A stretch of 64,000 bases of DNA, taken from Gemmatimonadota bacterium. GTDB lineage: Bacteria > Gemmatimonadota > Gemmatimonadetes > Longimicrobiales > Gaopeijiaceae. The stretch's first letter is position 1. Each line of letters opens with the position of its first letter. The position numbers and the translations under genes are program-made. This document shows, one piece after another, positions 32,389-40,848 of this stretch. The stretch spans positions 552,024-616,023 of the forward strand of contig JAUIEJ010000002.1 of the NCBI GenBank assembly GCA_030428885.1, written 5' to 3'. The notes beneath the pieces were generated by a model that saw only the letters and a list, made by a program, of their open reading frames with translations, did no database searches and had not been told where the DNA came from.

Positions 32389-33795
32389 TCAGATGAGGTA
32401 GTCGGAGACCTGGATCCCGTACTTCTGGGGATCGGTGGTCTTCAGGATGGTGCGGGTGGGCCCGTCTTCGGGCGGAGCCGCCAGGTCGAGCCACCGGGGC
32501 TCGTCCAGAGGTATGCCCATCTCGTCGGAGATGACCTTCACCCGGGGCAGATGGAGCTTGTCGGGATGGGGATTCACCTCGGCCACCACCGCCATCTCCA
32601 TGGTGTCCAGGATCACCAGGGTGCCCACGGGAAACACGCCGGTTGCCGTGATGAGGGCCTTCACCAGGAGCTGGTCGTAGCCCCGCTTCGGGTTGTCCCG
32701 CATCTCCTTGAGCACGGCGTCGGGCGGCCAGGGCTTGTACTGGTACGAACGCACGCTGGTGCCGGCGTCGAACCCGTCGGCCACGGCCACGATCCGGGAG
32801 AAGAGCCCGATCCGCCGCGACCGCCGGTTGGTGGGGTAGCCGGCCCCCGACCCCTTCATGTGGTGTTCGTAGGCCATGAGCATCTGGCGGTACGGGACGT
32901 CGGCGAAGCCCCCCATCTGGAACAGGAGCAGCAGCCCCTCGGTGGGGTGCTCCTTCATCTGCTCCCACTCGTCGTCGGTGAGGCCCCCGGCCTTGTTGAT
33001 GACGTCCTTGTCGATCCGCATCTTGCCGATGTCGTGGAGCAGCGCCCCCAGTCCCAGCTCGTACAACTGGAGCTTGGTGAGGCCCAGCCGCTGCCCGATG
33101 ACGACGCTGAAGATGCAGACGTTCACGCAGTGGGTGAACGTGTACTCGTCGAAGTCCCGCAGGGTGGTCATCGTCATGATGGAGGGCTCGTTGGAGAGCA
33201 CCTGGTCGACGATGTTCTGCACGGCCCGCTTCACCCGACGCACGTTCACGGCCCGCCCCAGCCGCAGGTCTCCCAGGGCCTCCTTCGCCACCTGCACCGA
33301 CTGGGCGTAGGTGCGCTTGGCGGCGTGGAGGGCCTCTTCCTTCTCCTCCTCGTGGACCTCGGATTCGGGCCGGGTGTGAATGTGCTGCACCGGGGTCCCG
33401 TCGAGGCGCGCCTGGAACGTCTCGTAGGGGGACTCGGGATCGGGCTTCCGCAGCAGGAGGGAGAGGAAGGGCGCCCACTCGTCCCGCACCACGCCCGGCA
33501 GCACTTCCACCGAGCCCACGCCGTGGTCCTGGAGAGAGCGGGCGAAGCTCCCGAAGGTGGCGAAGTTGCTGAGATCCAGGCGGAGCCGGGTCTCGTTCAG
33601 GAAGAAGAACTCCCCCACCACCCGGAGTTCCATGCCCGACTCGGCTTCCACCATGCGGATGGCCAGGGCGTGAAGCTCGTCCAGCGCCTGCTGCACGGCG
33701 GCGTTTTCCACGGGATAAAGCTTGAGGGCGCGGAGGGCCGCATAGAGGGCGCCCAGCAGCCGCTTTCCGTAGGCCTGCAGCCCGGAGCCGCTCAT
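32389..33795 (-). CDS. HD-GYP domain protein with novel N-terminal module
   Basis: A 468-residue protein starting at ATG 33793-33795, ATGA-coupled to the HEAT protein. Residues 11-116 form a module shared with that neighbour (LRALKLYPVEN ... VEVLPGVVRDEWAPFLSLLLRK). A linker leads to an HD-GYP domain with THCVNVC (His222), LLHDIGKMRID (His254-Asp255), KEHPTEG (His283), YEHHMKGSGAGYP (His311-His312) and VAVADGFDAGTS. The usual HHExWDGxGYP is altered to HHMKGSGAGYP, so Glu and Asp are lost while the metal-ligand histidines remain. It could be a weakly active or altered-specificity cyclic-di-nucleotide phosphodiesterase. Confidence 0.85.
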   Translation of the reverse strand: MSGSGLQAYGKRLLGALYAALRALKLYPVENAAVQQALDELHALAIRMVEAESGMELRVVGEFFFLNETRLRLDLSNFATFGSFARSLQDHGVGSVEVLPGVVRDEWAPFLSLLLRKPDPESPYETFQARLDGTPVQHIHTRPESEVHEEEKEEALHAAKRTYAQSVQVAKEALGDLRLGRAVNVRRVKRAVQNIVDQVLSNEPSIMTMTTLRDFDEYTFTHCVNVCIFSVVIGQRLGLTKLQLYELGLGALLHDIGKMRIDKDVINKAGGLTDDEWEQMKEHPTEGLLLLFQMGGFADVPYRQMLMAYEHHMKGSGAGYPTNRRSRRIGLFSRIVAVADGFDAGTSVRSYQYKPWPPDAVLKEMRDNPKRGYDQLLVKALITATGVFPVGTLVILDTMEMAVVAEVNPHPDKLHLPRVKVISDEMGIPLDEPRWLDLAAPPEDGPTRTILKTTDPQKYGIQVSDYLI

Positions 33796-35525
33796 GACGC
33801 CTCTCCGCCGCCCCGGAGGGCCCGACTCACGGCGCTCCGCACCACGGCGTCCTCCTCCTGCTCGGCGGCTCTCAGGGCCGCCGTGGCCTCGGGACTGCCC
33901 ACCTTCCCCAGCCCCAGGGCGGCGCACGCCCGGAGTTCGGGGGACTCCCGGCGGCCCAGGAACCCGCGGCCGTTGAGCATGCGGTCCAGGACGGACACGG
34001 CCTGGGGATCCCCGATCTGACCGTACCCCTCGAAGAAGGCGATCTTCTCGCTGATCTCGGCGTTCTTCACCTCCTTCGACAACACGATCTCCCGGAAGCG
34101 GGCCGCCGCCGGCCGGTACCGCAGGACGCCCAGGGCCCGGGCCGCGGCCATGCGCACCTCCCGTTCCGGATCCCGGAGGGCCTCCACCAGCGCCCCCGCG
34201 GCCGTGGACGCCCGGAGCTCGGCCGTGGCCTCGATGGCGGCCAGCCGCACCGACGCATCGGCGCTCTCCATGAGTTCGGCCAGGGCGCCGCCGGCGTCGG
34301 CCACCCGCATGCGGCCCACCAGGCGGGCCGCCCCGGCCACCACCACCGAATCCTCGTGCCCAAGGAGCTCGCGGGTGGATTGGGGATACTCCCGGGCGAT
34401 GCCCTCCACCGCCTCCCGGAGCACGGGTTGGAGGTCCCGGAGTTCGGTGACCTCCGAGGCCCGGAGGAGCGGCGCCAGCGCCCCGGACCGCAACTGGGTG
34501 AGGAACCGCCCCAGCTCCTGAGGAGCGGGACGGATGGTTCCGTCTTCCAGGGCCCGCACCAGCTCCACGATGGCCGCCTCGGCCGAGATCTCGTCGAGGA
34601 TGTGGGTCAGGGTGCCCCGGAGGTGATCGTCCAGGATGCCCTCCCGCCCCTCCAGGGCCCGGAGTTCCCGGAGCATGAGGGCGGCGTGGAGCAGGTGGCC
34701 CCGGGAGAGGAGGGAGGGCAGCAGGGTGCGGAAGATCCCCAGCACCGATCGCTGCCGCTCGGGGTTCTCCCGTTCCTCCAGGCGGTCCAGGAGCGCCGCC
34801 ACCACGTCGGTGCGGACGTCCCGGTCCATCTCCCGCCGGATCTCGGCCCGGAGCTGGTCCATCTCCCGGGGGTCGAGGGCGTAGAGCGTCGGGTTGAAAT
34901 CGTCCTGGCTCACCGCCGTGGGGGGAGGCTGGCCCGGCGCCTGTCCCCCACCCGGGCCCATCTCGCCCTCCATGACCTCCTGGAGCACCTGCATGGTGGC
35001 GCCGTCGCCGGCGTCGGGCATCTCGTAGCCCTCGGCGGTGAGGTCGACGAACTGGTAGCGCAGGTTCTGGAGGTCGGCTTCCCAGAAGAGGGTGATGAGG
35101 TCGTCGCCGTCGGTGCGGCCGTGGCGCGCCCGGAGCAGAACCCGGAGGAACGGCTCGAGTTCGTCCTCGATCCCGGGGCGGAACTCCAGGGCCCGGATGC
35201 CGTCCTTGTAGAAGAGGAACGCCAGGGATTCGCTCCTGGAGTCCGACCGGTAGACCTCGAGCTCCTCGTAGACCAGGCGGTCTTCCTCCACCAGGAGGGC
35301 GAGGGACGCCATCTCGGTCCAGAGGTTCACGAAGGCCTCGTGGAGCGCCGAGACGAAGCGCTGGTAGACCGGGTTGTTCTCGTCGTAGAGCTGAAACGCC
35401 CGGAGCGCCTTCGAAAACGTGACGAAGAGTTCGCGGACCGGCGCCACCGGGAGGGTGGCGTCGGACTCCCACCCGGAGCCGTCGCCCTCGGTGGTGCCGG
35501 GCCCTTCGGCACGGACGTCGACCAC
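33792..35525 (-). CDS. HEAT-repeat protein paired with the HD-GYP protein
   Basis: A 577-residue protein starting at GTG 35523-35525, 16 nt after trpB. Residues 31-133 are homologous to the N-terminus of the HD-GYP neighbour (LRAFQLYDEN ... KDGIRALEFRPGIEDELEPFLRVLLRA). A low-complexity linker (GGGQAPGQPPPTA) follows. The C-terminal third contains HEAT/PBS-lyase-like repeats (EDSVVVAGAARLVGRMRVADAGGALAELM, ADASVRLAAIEATAEL, PEREVRMAAARALGVL, SPELRACAALGLGKVG). No enzyme motif was found. It is probably a scaffold or sensor acting with the HD-GYP protein. Confidence 0.8.
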   Translation of the reverse strand: MVDVRAEGPGTTEGDGSGWESDATLPVAPVRELFVTFSKALRAFQLYDENNPVYQRFVSALHEAFVNLWTEMASLALLVEEDRLVYEELEVYRSDSRSESLAFLFYKDGIRALEFRPGIEDELEPFLRVLLRARHGRTDGDDLITLFWEADLQNLRYQFVDLTAEGYEMPDAGDGATMQVLQEVMEGEMGPGGGQAPGQPPPTAVSQDDFNPTLYALDPREMDQLRAEIRREMDRDVRTDVVAALLDRLEERENPERQRSVLGIFRTLLPSLLSRGHLLHAALMLRELRALEGREGILDDHLRGTLTHILDEISAEAAIVELVRALEDGTIRPAPQELGRFLTQLRSGALAPLLRASEVTELRDLQPVLREAVEGIAREYPQSTRELLGHEDSVVVAGAARLVGRMRVADAGGALAELMESADASVRLAAIEATAELRASTAAGALVEALRDPEREVRMAAARALGVLRYRPAAARFREIVLSKEVKNAEISEKIAFFEGYGQIGDPQAVSVLDRMLNGRGFLGRRESPELRACAALGLGKVGSPEATAALRAAEQEEDAVVRSAVSRALRGGGEAS

Positions 35526-35541
35526 GGCGCTTCCGCTCCCC

Positions 35542-36744
35542 TCAGCCCCGAGGGAGGTCGCGGCCCTCGACCCGGGCCACGTGGGCGACGTCCTTGTCGC
35601 CCCGCCCGCTCAAGCACACGAGAATCGGGCCCCGGTCCCCATGGCTCGCGCCGAGGGTCGAGACATGGGCGATGGCGTGGGCCGTCTCCAGCGCGGGAAT
35701 GATCCCCTCCAATCGTGAGAGTGCGTGGAACGCCGCGAGGGCCTCGTCGTCGGTGACCGACACGTAGCGTGCTCGATGGCTGTCCTTCAACCAGGAGTGT
35801 TCGGGTCCGACCCCCGGATAGTCCAGTCCCGCCGAGACGGAGTGGGCCGGAGCCACCTGTCCGTCGTCATCCTGGAGAAGATAGCTCAACGCCCCGTGGA
35901 GGACACCCGGCGACCCCGCCGAGAGGGTGGCGGAATGGCGTCCCGAATCCACCCCCTCACCGGCGGCCTCCACACCCACCAGCTCCACGTCGGCGTCGTC
36001 CACGAAGGCGTGGAAGATGCCCATGGCGTTGGAGCCGCCGCCCACGCAGGCCACCACCGTGGCGGGCAGCCGCCCCGCCGTTTCGAGCATCTGGGCCCGG
36101 GCCTCGCGACCGATGATGGCCTGGAAGTCGCGGACCATGCGGGGGAATGGATCGGGCCCCACCACGGAACCGATGATGTAGTGGGTGTCGCCGACGTTCG
36201 TCACCCAGTCCCGGATCGCCTCGTTGGTGGCGTCCTTGAGGGTGCGGGTTCCCGACGACACGGGGCGGACCTCGGCGCCCAGCAGTTCCATGCGATAGAC
36301 GTTGAGGGCCTGACGCTGGACGTCCTCGGCCCCCATGTAGACCACGCAGTCCAGATCGAAGAGGGCGCAGGCGGTGGCCGTGGCCACGCCGTGCTGGCCC
36401 GCCCCGGTCTCGGCGATGATGCGGCCCTTGCCCATGCGCCGCGCCAGGAGCACCTGCCCCATGGTGTTGTTGATCTTGTGGGCGCCGGTGTGGTTGAGAT
36501 CCTCCCGCTTGAGGTAGATCGGTCCGGCTCCCACGGCCGCTTCCAGGCGCCGGGCGCGATAGAGGGGCGTGGGGCGTCCCACGTAGTCCCGGAGGAGCGC
36601 GCCCAGTTCCTCGTGGAAGTCGGCGTCGTCCCGTGCGTGGGCCCACGCCGCCTCCAGCTCGTCCAGGGCCGCCATGAGGGTCTCGGGGACGTACCGCCCT
36701 CCGAAGGGTCCGAAGCGCCCCGAGGGCGCGGCCGTGGTGCTCAC
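35542..36744 (-). CDS. trpB: Tryptophan synthase beta chain
   Basis: A 400-residue PLP enzyme starting at GTG (36742-36744) in a GTGA overlap with trpF. The PLP lysine is in [15 protein letters not shown]; the glycine-rich phosphate-binding loop is [25 protein letters not shown] opens the protein. It has the length and motifs of the TrpB1 type, which pairs with TrpA. The HEAT-repeat gene follows 16 nt after it. Confidence 0.96.
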   Translation of the reverse strand: MSTTAAPSGRFGPFGGRYVPETLMAALDELEAAWAHARDDADFHEELGALLRDYVGRPTPLYRARRLEAAVGAGPIYLKREDLNHTGAHKINNTMGQVLLARRMGKGRIIAETGAGQHGVATATACALFDLDCVVYMGAEDVQRQALNVYRMELLGAEVRPVSSGTRTLKDATNEAIRDWVTNVGDTHYIIGSVVGPDPFPRMVRDFQAIIGREARAQMLETAGRLPATVVACVGGGSNAMGIFHAFVDDADVELVGVEAAGEGVDSGRHSATLSAGSPGVLHGALSYLLQDDDGQVAPAHSVSAGLDYPGVGPEHSWLKDSHRARYVSVTDDEALAAFHALSRLEGIIPALETAHAIAHVSTLGASHGDRGPILVCLSGRGDKDVAHVARVEGRDLPRG

Positions 36745-37406
36745 GTGGTGTCGTCCAGCCTGGCGTTGCGAATGAAGGCCCGAACCCGGGCCGCGTCCTT
36801 GATCCCGTGGGAGATCTCCACCCCGGAACTCACGTCCACCACGTCGGGCCGGAGACGTCGAACCGCCTCGGCGACGTTGTCGGGTTGGAGTCCCCCGGCG
36901 GCGATGAACCGGATTCCCGGCGGGAAGCGGTCCCGGACCGGCTCCACCAGGTCCCAGGGAAACCGGATCCCCGACCCGCCCCGGTGCTCGGGATGCCATC
37001 CGTCCAGGAGCATCCCGTCGGCCACCGCCCCGTACCGGTCCAGCGCCGACAGGACGGCACCGGCGGAACGGACCCGCAGGGCCTTCCAGAGTTCCCATTC
37101 GCCCTCGTTGCGCAACGCCGCCAGGGTCTCGGGAGGCTCGTCGCCGTGGAGCTGCAGCACCGACGCTCCGGAGCGTCGGGCCAGGGTCACCAGACCGGCC
37201 AGGGTCTCGTCGACCGTCACCGCCACCAGGGGCCGACCGGCGGCCTCGGGAAAGTCGGCCGCCGCCTCGGGGGTCACCGATCGACGATACCCCGCCGTGA
37301 GGATCGCCCCCACGTAGTCGGCCCCGGCGCGCCCTGCCAGGCCCGCGTCGCCGACCCGGGTGATCCCGCAGATCTTGGTCCGCACCCGGGAGGAGGATTC
37401 AGTCAC
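36741..37406 (-). CDS. trpF: Phosphoribosylanthranilate isomerase
   Basis: A 221-residue TIM barrel starting at GTG 37404-37406 and overlapping the trpC stop by 8 nt. [23 protein letters not shown] carries the catalytic Cys, VLQLHGDE is conserved, and [10 protein letters not shown] holds the second catalytic Asp. It is located between trpC and trpB, as is common. Confidence 0.95.
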   Translation of the reverse strand: MTESSSRVRTKICGITRVGDAGLAGRAGADYVGAILTAGYRRSVTPEAAADFPEAAGRPLVAVTVDETLAGLVTLARRSGASVLQLHGDEPPETLAALRNEGEWELWKALRVRSAGAVLSALDRYGAVADGMLLDGWHPEHRGGSGIRFPWDLVEPVRDRFPPGIRFIAAGGLQPDNVAEAVRRLRPDVVDVSSGVEISHGIKDAARVRAFIRNARLDDTT

Positions 37407-38271
37407 GGGCCCGGGGGTCGCGGGGAGCGGACGCCAGGGCCGCCACCTGGGCGCCCGGGTCGTCGGCCCGGAGAATGGACTCGCCCACCAGGACCGCGTC
37501 CACCCCCGCCCGCCCCAGGCGCTCCACGTCGGCGGCGGTGCGGATGCCGCTCTCCGAGACCACCACCGTACCGGGAGGGAGGCGGTCCAGGAGTCCCTCG
37601 GTGACGGCGAGATCGGTGCGGAACGTCGACAGGTCCCGGTTGTTGATGCCCACGACCCGGGCCCCGCAGGCCGCGGCCCGCTCCAGCTCCCGGGCGTCGT
37701 GGACCTCCACCAGCGCCGCCAGCCCCCGCTCCAGGGCGTAGGCGTGGAGGTCGCCCAACCGCGCGTCGTCCACGATCCGCACGATGAGAAGCACGGCGTC
37801 GGCGCCCGCCGCCCGGGCCTCGTCGATCTGGAGGGGGTCCAGGGTGAAATCCTTCCGGAGCACCGGCAGGGCCACGGCGGCCCGGGCCGACCTCAGGTCG
37901 TCCAGCGTGCCCCCGAAATACTCCCGGTCGGTGAGGACGCTCAGGGCCGCCGCGCCCCGGGCCTCGTACCCCCCGGCGAGCTCGGCCGGATCGAGACCGG
38001 GACGGATCTCCCCGGCCCCGGGGGAGCGCCGCTTCACCTCGGCGATGACCCTCACGTGGGCGTGGCGCCCCAGCGCGCCGGCGAAATCCCGGGCCGGCGG
38101 GGCGTCCAGTGCACGGGCACGAAACTCGGCGGCGCGGGGCCTGAGCGCGTCGATCTCGGCGCGCTTGGTGGCCACGATCCGGGTGAGGATGTCGGCCCGC
38201 GAGGGCGATGCTTGCGTTTCGGGCAACGTTCGGGTATCCTTGCTTCGGTACCTGTTCGGGTTCCCCGGCAT
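37399..38271 (-). CDS. trpC: Indole-3-glycerol phosphate synthase
   Basis: A 290-residue protein. Motifs: VIAEVKRRSPGAGEI (catalytic Lys), VLTDREYFGGT, LRKDFTLDPLQIDEARAAGADAVLLI, VGINNRDL, SESGI. The ATG at 38269-38271 is only 11 nt from the divergent lexA start and lies inside its promoter region; it has no visible Shine-Dalgarno. A TTG at about 38226, preceded by AAGGA, is an attractive alternative start that would remove 15 residues and still leave the whole conserved core. Confidence 0.93.
   Translation of the reverse strand: MPGNPNRYRSKDTRTLPETQASPSRADILTRIVATKRAEIDALRPRAAEFRARALDAPPARDFAGALGRHAHVRVIAEVKRRSPGAGEIRPGLDPAELAGGYEARGAAALSVLTDREYFGGTLDDLRSARAAVALPVLRKDFTLDPLQIDEARAAGADAVLLIVRIVDDARLGDLHAYALERGLAALVEVHDARELERAAACGARVVGINNRDLSTFRTDLAVTEGLLDRLPPGTVVVSESGIRTAADVERLGRAGVDAVLVGESILRADDPGAQVAALASAPRDPRARD
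38212..38240 (+). promoter_or_regulatory. Sigma70-type promoter of lexA
   Basis: TTGCGT (38212-38217), a 17-nt spacer and TATCCT (38235-38240) form a near-consensus promoter; transcription would begin near 38247, about 36 nt before the lexA ATG. The -35 end and spacer overlap the first candidate LexA half-site pair. Confidence 0.65.
38217..38257 (+). promoter_or_regulatory. Candidate LexA operators: two direct repeats TTTC/CTTC-N7-GTTC
   Basis: TTTC (38217-38220) - N7 - GTTC (38228-38231) and CTTC (38243-38246) - N7 - GTTC (38254-38257) are two direct-repeat pairs, each with an 11-bp period. The first overlaps the lexA promoter and the second the start of transcription. The format resembles the alphaproteobacterial GTTC-N7-GTTC box rather than the palindromic GAAC-N4-GTTC box. 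The LexA box of this lineage is not known to me; inference. Confidence 0.4.
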
Positions 38272-38282
38272 GGAGACTAGCG

Positions 38283-38894
38283 ATGCCCCTGACACGACGC
38301 CAGAAGCAGATCCTGGATTACATCGGCGAGTACATCGACGCCATGGGGTACGCCCCCAGCTTCGAGGAGATCGCCGACCATTTCGGATATTCGTCCCTCG
38401 CCACGGTCCACGAGCATCTGAGCAACCTGGAACGTAAGGGATACATCCGGAAGACCTACAACGAGAGCCGGTCCATCGAGCTCGTGGAGCAGGGGGCGTC
38501 GCCGTCGGGCATGGTGGAGCTGCCCCTCCTGGGCACGGTGGCGGCGGGCCTTCCCATCGAGGCGGTGCCCGACACCGAGACCCTGGCGGTTCCCCCGGAC
38601 ATGGTGCGTCGGAGCCGGGAGAACTACGTGCTCCGGGTCCAGGGCAACTCCATGATCGAGGAGTCCATCCGAGACGGCGACTACATCGTTGTGAGCGCCC
38701 AGGACACGGCCGACGACGGTCAGATGGTGGTGGCCCTGGTCCGAGGGGACTCGGCCACGGTCAAGAAGCTGTACCGGGAGCGCGGTGGCCGGATCCGCCT
38801 CCAGCCCGCCAACCCCGCCATGGACCCCATCGTCGAAGACGCCCGGGACGTCCAGATCCAGGGCGTGGTGGTGGGCGTCATCCGCAAGTACTGA
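38283..38894 (+). CDS. lexA: LexA repressor / SOS autoprotease
   Basis: A 203-residue protein with an N-terminal winged helix (LTRRQKQILDYIGEYIDAMGYAPSFEEIADHFGYSSLATVHEHLSNLERKG) and a C-terminal S24 peptidase domain. The cleavage site is Ala88-Gly89 (TVAAGLP), the catalytic Ser123 is in VQGNSMIE, and the Lys is 161 in ATVKKLYRE. All residues for RecA-stimulated self-cleavage are present. It is divergent from trpC and has its own promoter and candidate operators. Confidence 0.96.
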   Translation: MPLTRRQKQILDYIGEYIDAMGYAPSFEEIADHFGYSSLATVHEHLSNLERKGYIRKTYNESRSIELVEQGASPSGMVELPLLGTVAAGLPIEAVPDTETLAVPPDMVRRSRENYVLRVQGNSMIEESIRDGDYIVVSAQDTADDGQMVVALVRGDSATVKKLYRERGGRIRLQPANPAMDPIVEDARDVQIQGVVVGVIRKY

Positions 38895-38916
38895 CCCTCT
38901 CCATCCGCCGGACGCC

Positions 38917-39084
38917 ATGAAGACCTCGACCCCCTCCCGTCGCACCTTCGCCGTGGGTCGCCTCGACCGGGCCACCACCGAAGTCCAGCTCGTGGAGCCC
39001 CGGGACCGGGCTCCCATTCCCGGCCCCTGGAGCCTGAAGGCCGTCGTGCGGGACCGCCGTCCCGACCTGCGCATCGTTCGGTAG
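38917..39084 (+). CDS. Candidate 55-residue small protein downstream of lexA
   Basis: This ORF (MKTSTPSRRTFAVGRLD...) begins 22 nt after the lexA stop and ends in TAG. Third codon positions are almost all G or C, as in the neighbouring real genes. It is basic, with no membrane segment and no recognised domain. There is no strong ribosome-binding site. If real it would be co-transcribed with lexA and damage-inducible. Not recognised. Confidence 0.45.
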   Translation: MKTSTPSRRTFAVGRLDRATTEVQLVEPRDRAPIPGPWSLKAVVRDRRPDLRIVR

Positions 39085-39111
39085 TCGGCCTCCCCCCGCC
39101 GTTCCCCTCTG

Positions 39112-39131
39112 CCGCGCCGCTTCCGGCGCGG
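39112..39131 (+). terminator. Hairpin after the lexA unit
   Basis: CCGCGCCG-CTTC-CGGCGCGG is a perfect 8-bp stem with a stable tetraloop, followed by TAGATTTGGG. It lies between the lexA-small ORF unit and the antiporter pair. The T-run is short, so termination strength is uncertain. Confidence 0.55.
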
Positions 39132-39177
39132 TAGATTTGGGCCGTCCACTCCTTCGGCGGCCCCTCCCCCTCCTGCC

Positions 39178-40848
39178 GTGACCGACGACCTGATCCTCCG
39201 GGACCTGGGCCTCATCGTTCTGGCCGCGGCGACCCTCGCCCTTCCGGCACGCCGATTCCGCGTGCCCGGCATCGTGGCGTACATCGTGGCGGGCCTGATC
39301 CTGGGACCGGCCACCGGCCTCGTGGAAGTGCACCACGGCGACCACGCCGAAGGGGTGGCCCTGGTGTCCGAGGTGGGGATCGCCCTCCTCCTCTTCCTGG
39401 TGGGCCTCGAGCTCTCCTTCGCCACCGTGCGGAGCGTGGGCATGGTGGCGGTGGTGGGCGGTGTGGCCCAGACGGCGGTCTCGGGACTCGTAGGCGCCGG
39501 GTTGGCCCTGGTCCTGGGCTATCCGCCCACGGTCGCCGTCTTCCTGGGGGTGGCTCTGGCGTTCAGCTCCACGGTGATCGTGGTGAAGCTGCTGGAGAAA
39601 CGGGGCGACCTCCAGGAAACCTACGGGCAGGTGTCCCTGGGAATCCTCCTGGTCCAGGACCTCCTGGTCATCGTGGTCCTGACCCTGGTGGCGGGGCTGG
39701 GAGGCGGGGGCGAGGGCGGCGCCTCGTCGGTGGGCCGCGACCTGGGGCTGGCCTTCGGGGGCATGGCCCTCCTGGTGGCCGTCACGGTGGGGGCGTCGGG
39801 ACGCCTCCTCCCCCGCCCCTTCGCCTGGATCGCCCGCTCCCCCGAAGCCCTCCTGGTGTGGAGCCTCTGCCTCTGCTTCGTCATGATCCTGGCCGCCGAG
39901 GCCCTCTCCCTCTCGGTGGAGCTGGGAGCGTTCCTGGCGGGGGTCAGCCTGGCCCAACTGCCCTACAATCAGGAGTTGCGGCGGCGGGTCGCCCCCCTGG
40001 TGGACTTCTTCCTGGCCGTGTTCTTCGTCTCCCTGGGCGTGTCCATGGACCCCGCCGCCGCCTGGGAGGCGTGGCCCGCAGCCCTGGTGCTCACCACGTT
40101 CGTGCTGCTGGGCAAACCCGCCATCCTCCTGGCGGTGATCCCCCGCCTCGGTTTCGGAGAGCGCACCGCGGCCCTCACGGGCATCACCCTGGGGCAGACC
40201 TCGGAGTTCTCGTTCATTCTCGGGGGCCTGGGGGTCGCCGCCGGGTTCATCGACGCCGACGCCCTGGCCCTCATCGGCCTCGTGGGGCTGGCCACCATGG
40301 GCGTATCGTCGGGGCTGATCCTGCGCTCCCGCCGCGTCTACGCCCGCCTTCGGGCGGCCGGTGTGCTCCGCTGGTTCGGCGCCGCCCACGAGGGCCCTCG
40401 GGACCGGGAGCGGGCCGGGGGCCACCACGGCCCCGCCGACGATCTCCGGGACCACGTGGTGGTGGTGGGCATGAACACCATGGGCCGCCGGATCGTGGAG
40501 GGCCTCCGGGCCCGGGGCGAAGACACCCTGGCCGTGGACACCGACCCGGCCAAGCTCGCCGCCGTGGAGGGGCCGGTGCTCATGGGCAACGCCGACGATC
40601 TCCAGGTCCTGGAGGCCGCGGGCATCCGCCGGGCCCGGCTCCTGGTGTCGGCCCTCCAGATCGAGAGCGCCAACAACCTCCTGGCCTACCGGTGTCGGTC
40701 CCTGGGCGTGCCCTGCGCCATCCACGCCTTCGACCGATCGGTGGTGGACGATCTCCGGACCATCGGCGCCACCCACCTCATCGAGTCCAAGACGGCGGGC
40801 ACCCGGAAGCTGGGTGAGGCCCTCAAGACCGAGGGGATCTACGGATGA
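39178..40848 (+). CDS. CPA2 cation:proton antiporter with TrkA-N (RCK) domain, KefB/C-like
   Basis: A 556-residue protein starting at GTG 39178. About twelve membrane helices occupy residues 5-385 (for example GIVAYIVAGLILGPATGLVEV, FSSTVIVVKLLEKRGDL, LGILLVQDLLVIVVL, GQTSEFSFILGGLG). A TrkA-N nucleotide-binding domain follows from about 423 (DHVVVVGMNTMGRRIVEGL). KefB/C and RosB relatives are K+ or Na+/H+ antiporters gated by NAD(H) or other ligands. The end overlaps the next antiporter as ATGA. Confidence 0.9.
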   Translation: MTDDLILRDLGLIVLAAATLALPARRFRVPGIVAYIVAGLILGPATGLVEVHHGDHAEGVALVSEVGIALLLFLVGLELSFATVRSVGMVAVVGGVAQTAVSGLVGAGLALVLGYPPTVAVFLGVALAFSSTVIVVKLLEKRGDLQETYGQVSLGILLVQDLLVIVVLTLVAGLGGGGEGGASSVGRDLGLAFGGMALLVAVTVGASGRLLPRPFAWIARSPEALLVWSLCLCFVMILAAEALSLSVELGAFLAGVSLAQLPYNQELRRRVAPLVDFFLAVFFVSLGVSMDPAAAWEAWPAALVLTTFVLLGKPAILLAVIPRLGFGERTAALTGITLGQTSEFSFILGGLGVAAGFIDADALALIGLVGLATMGVSSGLILRSRRVYARLRAAGVLRWFGAAHEGPRDRERAGGHHGPADDLRDHVVVVGMNTMGRRIVEGLRARGEDTLAVDTDPAKLAAVEGPVLMGNADDLQVLEAAGIRRARLLVSALQIESANNLLAYRCRSLGVPCAIHAFDRSVVDDLRTIGATHLIESKTAGTRKLGEALKTEGIYG

